DNA from: Rickettsia sp. Oklahoma-10
GTDB taxonomy: Bacteria > Pseudomonadota > Alphaproteobacteria > Rickettsiales > Rickettsiaceae
Assembly (NCBI RefSeq): GCF_039954865.1
Contig: NZ_CP157197.1
Location: 761,501-825,500, forward strand
Reading direction: 5' to 3'
Length of the DNA stretch: 64,000 nucleotides
The translations under genes and the position numbers were made by a program. This document shows, piece after piece, positions 58,914 through 64,000 of this stretch (position 1 is its first letter; every line of letters starts with the position of its first letter). The notes under the pieces are model-generated. The model did no database searches. It saw only the letters and a list, made by a program, of their open reading frames with translations, and was not told the origin of the DNA.

Positions 58914-60212
58914 ATGTTATTATCAAAATATTTTTTACCTGTTTTAAAGGAAGAACCAAGTGAAGCTCAAATAACTTCGCATAAATTAATGCTTAGAAGC
59001 GGCATGATTAGGCAGCAAGCTGCTGGTATATATACATGGCTTCCACTCGGTCTAAAAATATTGAAGAATATCGAGAATATAGTGCGCTCAAATATGAATA
59101 AAGTGGGAGCTTTGGAAGTGCTAATGCCTTGCATTCAGCCAGCACACTTATGGGTTGAATCAGGGCGTTTTGAGAATTACGGTAAGGAAATGTTAAAATT
59201 TCAAGATCGTCACGATAATACTTTACTATTTGGTCCAACTAATGAGGATATGATTACAGATATTTTCCGTCATAATATTAAGTCATATAAGGATTTGCCA
59301 AAAAATCTTTATCATATTCAATGGAAATTTCGTGATGAAATTAGGCCTCGTTTTGGTGTCATGAGAGGACGGGAGTTTTTAATGAAAGATGCTTATTCTT
59401 TTGATATCAATAAAGAAAATGCTGTTAAGACTTATAATCAAATGTTTAAGGCTTATATTAATACTTTCCGTGATTTAGGTGTGTTTGCTATTCCTGTTAT
59501 TGCTGATAACGGTCCGATCGGTGGAAATTTAAGCAATGAATTTCATATTATTGCAGAGACCGGTGAAAGCACTATTTATTACGATAAGAGATTTAAGATA
59601 TTAAAGGATAATCCTGATATTGATGTAGAGGAAATTAAAAGCTGGTACGCAGCAGCTGAGGAAAAGCATGATGTAAATAAATTACCTATATCTGAACAAG
59701 AAATAACTAGTAGTAAAGGTATAGAAGTTGGGCATATTTTTTATATTGGCTCAAAATATTCGGTTAATATGAATGCTCTTATTAATGACGAGCATGGTGC
59801 ACTAACTCCTGTAGAAATGAGTTCGTACGGTATAGGTATTTCAAGATTAGTGGCGGCTATTATAGAAGCAAATTATGATGAGAAAGGTATTATATGGCCT
59901 TCTAGCGTTGCGCCTTTCAAGGTTTCTTTAATTAATTTAAATATTCATGATAGTAAATGCACGGAGCTTGCAGAAAGAGTGTATAAGGAGATATCAGCTC
60001 AAAATATAGAAGTGTTATATGATGACACTTATGTACGTCCCGGCAGTAAATTTGCCACACATGACCTTATCGGTTCACCTTATCAAATGATAATCGGTCC
60101 TAAAAAAGCCAAAAATAATATTATTGAATTTAAAAACCGCAAAAGTGGAGTGATAGAAGATATTGAGATAGGTAATCTTAAAAGGCCAATTATTTCATTC
60201 CTACGAAAGTAG
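58914..60212 (+). CDS. proS: Prolyl-tRNA synthetase, short alphaproteobacterial form
   Basis: Class II synthetase charging tRNA-Pro. Motif 1 region [20 protein letters not shown], motif 2 [20 protein letters not shown] and motif 3 [16 protein letters not shown] are present, then the anticodon-binding domain. At 432 aa it lacks the ~180-residue editing insertion found between motifs 2 and 3 in E. coli, which is normal for alphaproteobacteria. The final residues and stop (SFLRK) lie in the left arm of a palindromic repeat. Confidence 0.94.
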   Translation: MLLSKYFLPVLKEEPSEAQITSHKLMLRSGMIRQQAAGIYTWLPLGLKILKNIENIVRSNMNKVGALEVLMPCIQPAHLWVESGRFENYGKEMLKFQDRHDNTLLFGPTNEDMITDIFRHNIKSYKDLPKNLYHIQWKFRDEIRPRFGVMRGREFLMKDAYSFDINKENAVKTYNQMFKAYINTFRDLGVFAIPVIADNGPIGGNLSNEFHIIAETGESTIYYDKRFKILKDNPDIDVEEIKSWYAAAEEKHDVNKLPISEQEITSSKGIEVGHIFYIGSKYSVNMNALINDEHGALTPVEMSSYGIGISRLVAAIIEANYDEKGIIWPSSVAPFKVSLINLNIHDSKCTELAERVYKEISAQNIEVLYDDTYVRPGSKFATHDLIGSPYQMIIGPKKAKNNIIEFKNRKSGVIEDIEIGNLKRPIISFLRK

Positions 60213-60349
60213 GAATCCCATAACTTCTAATGTTATCCTGTGACTTGATCTCAGGAGCAAAATTGATATGACAAGTTGGTTTTCTAGAGACAGTGGTCAA
60301 GCCACTGTGATACCTATTTATGGATTCACGCTTTTGCAGGAATGGCATA
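60195..60349. repeat. Composite palindrome: type C nested between type A arms
   Basis: Left arm attcctacgaaagtaggaat (60198-60217) supplies the proS stop; right arm ggattcacgcttttgcagga lies near 60322-60341. Between them a type C palindrome (ttatcctgtgacttgatc to agtggtcaagccactgtgat) is inserted. Confidence 0.6.
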
Positions 60350-60374
60350 AGGAAAGTTCTTTTATAGATTAATA

Positions 60375-60394
60375 ATAGTATCATATGATACTAT
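60375..60394. promoter_or_regulatory. 20 bp perfect palindrome (operator-like)
   Basis: ATAGTATCAT followed by its exact reverse complement, with flanking symmetry extending imperfectly on each side. It lies just upstream of the Fic remnant and has neither loop nor T-run, so an old operator is more likely than a terminator. Confidence 0.35.
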
Positions 60395-60404
60395 CATTAT
60401 TAAA

Positions 60405-60790
60405 AGCACATATGAGATAAAAATAGCAGAAAAGGCAGATATCTTTAAAAAAGTAGCGCTTGCACATCTTGCTCTGTATGCAAATCAAGTATCATTATTA
60501 ATAGCATGTTTATGCAATTTTATAAATCAAAATTATGATACTTCTAGAACAATTAAGGCCTATATGTTTCATTATGAGTTTGAATTTATTCGTCATTTTT
60601 TAGACGGTAACGGATAAATTGGAAGACTATGACCACAATTATTACTAATTCAAGCTGATAAAATTTCTGAATATATTGCTGTTGAAAGTTTGGTACGTAT
60701 AGTATCATAGTATTTTAAGTAAATATGATAAGCCTGGGGAGACAATATTATTTATCAAGTTTATACTTGCTCAACATAATTACAGTACAT
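60405..60790 (+). pseudogene. Fic-domain protein remnant
   Basis: Plus-strand reading gives KIAEKADIFKKVALAHLAL, then RTIKAYMFHYEFEFIRHFLD and DGNG-stop-IGRLWPQLLLI. It then continues as EYIAVESLV and, in another frame, KPGETILFIKFILA. This follows Fic proteins: (I/V)KAxxFHYEFEFIHPFxDGNGRxGRLWQTLxL...P.ESLI...GEsTpFIEFML. The motif HPFxDGNGR has decayed to RHFLDGNG-stop, so the AMPylation active-site His, Pro and Arg are lost. Confidence 0.7.
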
Positions 60791-60930
60791 GTATATAAAA
60801 AGATTTCTACAGTCACGGCTGGTAGGGATTTAATGTACAGTTTAGAGTATAAGCTTTTAATAAGTAAAGGTGTTGAAGCAGGCTTATTTATAGGTTTAAG
60901 TAGTTGTTGTATGGATTAAAAACGTATTCA

Positions 60931-61052
60931 TTGTCATGCCGTGGCTTGACCGTAGAAAAACAACTTATAGTGTTATTTTTTGTTTATTTCCTGGATTCCG
61001 TTATCAAGTTAGCTAGGATGACATAGAACTGATCAAGTCACAGCATAACATA
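60931..61052. repeat. Composite palindromic repeat (type C with other arms)
   Basis: tgtcatgccgtggcttgacc starts a type C arm; tggattccgttatcaagtta and gatcaagtcacagcataaca follow as inverted pieces. The order is scrambled compared with a simple palindrome, suggesting nested insertion. It ends 8 bp before the small membrane protein. Confidence 0.45.
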
Positions 61053-61060
61053 GACATAAA

Positions 61061-61276
61061 ATGAAAAATTTTATACAATATTTGTTTTTTACCATTCTAT
61101 ATATAGTAGTAACTATAATAGTTACGTATATGGTTTTAGCTAAAACGATTCCAAATGATAGGCAGTGTCATATGATGGATAGACCGCTTGTTATTCATTA
61201 TATCTTAGCAGCAATTATTACAGCTTTACCGACTATAGTTTTAATATATAGTAAAAGTAAGAAAAAAAAGAAATAA
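61061..61276 (+). CDS. Small two-helix membrane protein
   Basis: 71 aa with two hydrophobic segments (residues about 6-27 and 46-64), a short polar loop with NDRQCHMMDRP, and a lysine-rich C-terminus (SKSKKKKK) that predicts a cytoplasmic end. No family recognised. It starts 6 bp before the ruvA ATG region ends its spacing (6 bp between its stop and the ruvA start), so it is probably co-transcribed with ruvA. Its intact frame amid decay suggests it is expressed. Confidence 0.65.
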   Translation: MKNFIQYLFFTILYIVVTIIVTYMVLAKTIPNDRQCHMMDRPLVIHYILAAIITALPTIVLIYSKSKKKKK

Positions 61277-61282
61277 ATTAAT

Positions 61283-61897
61283 ATGATTGGTAAATTAAGT
61301 GGTAAAGTTGATTCCCAAGGTGATGATTATGTTATAATTGATGTAAACGGAGTAGGGTACTTAGTCTATGCTTCAGGTAAAACTTTAGGTAAACTTGCTG
61401 AAGGGGAGTTTTATAAACTATTTATCGAAACACATGTTAGACAGGAACATATTAATCTTTATGGTTTCCTGACTCTAGAAGAGAAAAATTTTTTTAATTT
61501 ACTACAGTTAGTAAATGGTATAGGAACTAGAATGGCTTTATCTATTTTATCAAACCTAACTCCTGCGGATATCCAAATTGCTATAAATAATGACGATAAA
61601 AATATATTTAAAGCAATATCTGGAGTCGGAGTTAAACTTGCTGAACGTATAGTATTAGAACTGAAAGGTAAAGTAACAAAAATATCAAGCAGCTCGGCTA
61701 TTATTCAAGATAGCTTCAATATTAAGAATATCACACCCGTCATAAGTAATGAAGTAATAAAGGCTCTGATAAATCTTGGTTTTTCTAGATTTGAGGCACA
61801 AAACACCGTTCAAGGAATTATTAATCAAAATCCTGAAATCTCTATTGATGAATTAATTAAAACAGCCCTAAAAAATCGAAAGTCTAATTTTAGTTAA
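61283..61897 (+). CDS. ruvA: Holliday junction branch migration protein RuvA
   Basis: Tetrameric Holliday junction-binding partner of RuvB. Domain I starts [20 protein letters not shown]. The two helix-hairpin-helix motifs appear as [14 protein letters not shown] and [20 protein letters not shown], and the C-terminal RuvB-binding domain is [20 protein letters not shown]. At 204 aa it is complete. ruvB follows on the same strand but after a 1.16 kb decayed gap. Confidence 0.95.
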   Translation: MIGKLSGKVDSQGDDYVIIDVNGVGYLVYASGKTLGKLAEGEFYKLFIETHVRQEHINLYGFLTLEEKNFFNLLQLVNGIGTRMALSILSNLTPADIQIAINNDDKNIFKAISGVGVKLAERIVLELKGKVTKISSSSAIIQDSFNIKNITPVISNEVIKALINLGFSRFEAQNTVQGIINQNPEISIDELIKTALKNRKSNFS

Positions 61898-63060
61898 TAA
61901 ATTAACATATGTTTTATACTAATTTAATAACTATAATATAAGCGATATGAGAATAAAAAATGTTTAGGGCAAGTATAAAAGCTAGTTAGCAAATTAGAGT
62001 ATAATCTGTCTACCTTAATATACATCTTCATTACATGAGGTTGTATTTAGAAGATAAGTTATTTAGTATCTGTAATAGAAAATTTAATATTTATAGATTT
62101 ATTTACAATTAACAAATTTCCAATATTATTAGCTAAATTTTAATAGATCCTGAATGTCGTATTACTAGTATTATAATAAATAGCAGTTTGGTAGATAGAT
62201 CAAAGAACTTGCAATTATGAGGCTTTTACAATAAACAACACTCTTCAAGACATTAATTGGGATTGATACTAGGATCAAAGCTTCTGAATTTAAGGCATTT
62301 TTGGCTAATATTTCTTGGAAATCTAATTTAAAAGTTTTATATTGTTCTAATGTAGAAAATGATTTCTTATAGTCAGATAGGTTAGTAGATAGTTCTGTGA
62401 TCTTTTATGCTTGGATTCTTTGAAGAGTTTTTTCAAGATTTGCCTATTAATGCTTTAGATGTGCAGGATATTTATTTAGATAGGAGTAGCAGGTATAATA
62501 ATATCTCATTAAGATTTTCTTTAGCTAGATAAATAAGTAAAGAATTAATAAAACAGTTATTAGCTTCAATAAGAAATAGTAAAATTATTTAGGTACTCAA
62601 TTGAGCAAGAACATGGATAGAAACTACTACTACAAATTTGAGAAAAATAAAACATTTATTAGAGGAAGTAGTAAAAGATACAGCAAAGAAAATAATATCG
62701 ATCTTAATAGATTTGTATAAAAAGAAGCTGGAAGTTGCATATAGTGAAATTTGAAATATTCAAATTATATTGAAAGTTGCCTCTTAAAGAGTATTTAAAA
62801 GCAATAAGAGTAAACTAATACAATCATAAATGAAGAACTAAGTGACAATTAGATGTTTTTATCTGGGATATGAAGTAAATATAGATTTGGTACTTTTATC
62901 ATGAAGATATAGAAAATATAGCATAAAATAAATATAGCATAAAACTATTTTTTAGCTATTATTAATTATTATGTTGTTTGTACAGTTCTGTATGTCATGC
63001 CACAATGTCTCATTGTTGCTGAAATGACATCGAAATTTAAATTATTGCATAAATACATAA
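61898..63060 (+). pseudogene. Decayed region between ruvA and ruvB
   Basis: In most relatives ruvA and ruvB are close together, so this ~1.1 kb is likely an inserted, now dead gene. Fragments such as RIKASEFKAFLANISWKSNL near 62270 and NVENDFL then SVIFYAWIL near 62360 are visible, and near 62640 there is KIKHLLEEVVKDTAKKIIS, all broken. Family not recognised. A short palindrome (62992-63030) precedes ruvB. Confidence 0.4.
62992..63030. repeat. Short RPE-like hairpin before ruvB
   Basis: atgtcatgccacaatgtctc followed by attgttgctgaaatgacat forms an imperfect hairpin ending 30 bp before the ruvB ATG. Confidence 0.45.
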
Positions 63061-64000
63061 ATGACTCATATATTATCACCTGAAAAAAGTGAAAATGATC
63101 AAGAATTACCGATAAGACCGTCATATTTGCAAGAATTTGTCGGTCAGCAGCAAATTAAAGAAAATCTCTCGGTATTTATTAAAGCTGCAAAATCTCGCAA
63201 TGAACATCTTGACCATACTTTATTTTATGGTCCACCTGGTCTTGGTAAGACTACACTTGCTAAGATTATCTCTAACGAAATTGGTGTTAATTTCAAATCT
63301 ACTTCCGGTCCTGCTATACTTAAGGCAGCTGATCTTGCTGCTATTCTCACTAATCTTGAAAAGAATGATGTATTATTTATCGATGAAATCCACCGCTTAA
63401 ATACTTCTGTTGAAGAGGTTTTATATCCTGCTATGGAAGATTTTGAGCTTGATATAATTATTGGTGAAGGACCTGCAGCAAGATCAGTGAAAATAAATTT
63501 ACCACAATTTACTTTAATAGGAGCTACCACTAGGCTTGGACTGCTTAGTAATCCTTTGCGTGATAGGTTCGGTATTCCTATGAGGCTTAATTTTTATAAT
63601 AATGAGGAGCTTAAGATAGTTTTAAACAGAGTGAGTAAATTACTCGATATTGATTTGACAGAATCTGGTTCTGAGGAAATAGCTAAAAGAAGTAGAGGAA
63701 CGCCAAGAATTGCATTAAGATTGCTGCGTCGTATAAGAGATTTTGCAGTAGTTGACGGTAAACCGGTAGTAGATAAAGAAATAGCTGATTTTGGTTTAAA
63801 TCGTTTGGAAGTTGATCATATAGGGCTTGATAGTAACGATTATCGTTATTTAAAATTCATAGCGGCTAATTATAAGGGCGGTCCCGTTGGCATTGAAACG
63901 ATTGCAGCCGCCTTATCTGAACAGCGTGATGCACTTGAAGAAACTATAGAACCTTATCTTATACAGATAGGTTTACTGCAAAGAACGCCCAGAGGTAGGG
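63061..64000 (+). CDS. ruvB: Holliday junction helicase RuvB (partial, runs off the window)
   Basis: AAA+ motor that drives branch migration. It starts [20 protein letters not shown]; the typical [18 protein letters not shown] follows. Walker A is [12 protein letters not shown] (about residues 57-68), Walker [11 protein letters not shown], sensor 1 [18 protein letters not shown] with the arginine-finger region, and sensor 2 [17 protein letters not shown]. Codon 313 is the last complete one in the window, so roughly the final 30 residues are missing. The frame is open throughout. Confidence 0.96.
   Translation, partial: MTHILSPEKSENDQELPIRPSYLQEFVGQQQIKENLSVFIKAAKSRNEHLDHTLFYGPPGLGKTTLAKIISNEIGVNFKSTSGPAILKAADLAAILTNLEKNDVLFIDEIHRLNTSVEEVLYPAMEDFELDIIIGEGPAARSVKINLPQFTLIGATTRLGLLSNPLRDRFGIPMRLNFYNNEELKIVLNRVSKLLDIDLTESGSEEIAKRSRGTPRIALRLLRRIRDFAVVDGKPVVDKEIADFGLNRLEVDHIGLDSNDYRYLKFIAANYKGGPVGIETIAAALSEQRDALEETIEPYLIQIGLLQRTPRGR

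Noticed and set aside
60190..60384. Short minus-strand ORF after proS
   Set aside because: Entirely made of palindromic repeat sequence; no independent coding evidence.
1..64000. CRISPR array, prophage or conjugative element
   Set aside because: No regularly spaced direct repeats, cas genes, phage structural genes or transfer genes were seen; the repeats present are palindromic and dispersed.
1..64000. Toxin-antitoxin pairs and rRNA genes
   Set aside because: No small paired ORFs with RHH/AbrB/PIN-type patterns and no 16S, 23S or 5S-like sequence were recognised.

Overview
The window is about 64 kb of an AT-rich obligate intracellular alphaproteobacterium, almost certainly a Rickettsia of the spotted fever or transitional group. 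Three things point there: the gene set (a tlc-type ATP/ADP translocase, a class I lysyl-tRNA synthetase, short ProRS, the order mdh-tlc-pyrG-kdsB), the many Rickettsia palindromic elements (RPEs) inside and between genes, and the long tracts of decaying genes between intact ones. I cannot name the species from the sequence alone.

Layout. 1-7.8 kb: a plus-strand polysaccharide (O-antigen) operon of capD, wecB, a methyltransferase and four glycosyltransferases, mostly overlapping. One glycosyltransferase carries a G9 tract near its 5' end. 7.8-11.8 kb: an HlyD-type adaptor (with an in-frame RPE-1), a DUF2608 protein, an alpha/beta hydrolase and a further glycosyltransferase. 12-21.8 kb: rpsD, ctaB, a NACHT-ATPase remnant, a frameshifted AsmA-family gene, rimM, an intact AsmA-like gene and xseB. 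22.5-29.3 kb, minus strand: a 3-methyladenine glycosylase, yidD, nuoE-D-C-B-A, an O-antigen-ligase-like gene (with an in-frame RPE) and a DUF2155 protein. 30.9-38.1 kb: tRNA-Cys, xerD, two tandem paralogous Rickettsia-type proteins, fabI, lnt, an XRE-regulator remnant and an AmpD-like amidase. 38.7-50.8 kb: a decayed ABC importer, dsbB, lysK, an AEC transporter, maeB, an MFS transporter and decayed coiled-coil genes. 50.8-64 kb: mdh, tlc, pyrG, kdsB, tRNA-Lys, tRNA-Ile, a broken oxidase-like membrane protein, folE, proS, a Fic-protein remnant, a small membrane protein, ruvA and the start of ruvB.

How it fits together. Sugar-nucleotide synthesis, the glycosyltransferases, the ligase-like gene and kdsB all serve LPS/O-antigen assembly. 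nuoABCDE, ctaB, mdh, maeB and tlc serve energy metabolism; xerD, ruvAB and the glycosylase serve DNA maintenance. The accessory genes (NACHT, Fic, XRE, ABC importer, GIY-YIG) are all dead.

The most interesting observation concerns the palindromic repeats. Each of the two gaps beside nuoD holds a 338-346 bp unit with inverted RPE-type ends flanking a decayed GIY-YIG endonuclease ORF that stops just inside one end. The two units belong to two different palindrome types, and the same ends occur in this window as 95-140 bp forms with no ORF. This suggests, as inference, that some RPEs are internally deleted, MITE-like derivatives of GIY-YIG-encoding elements.
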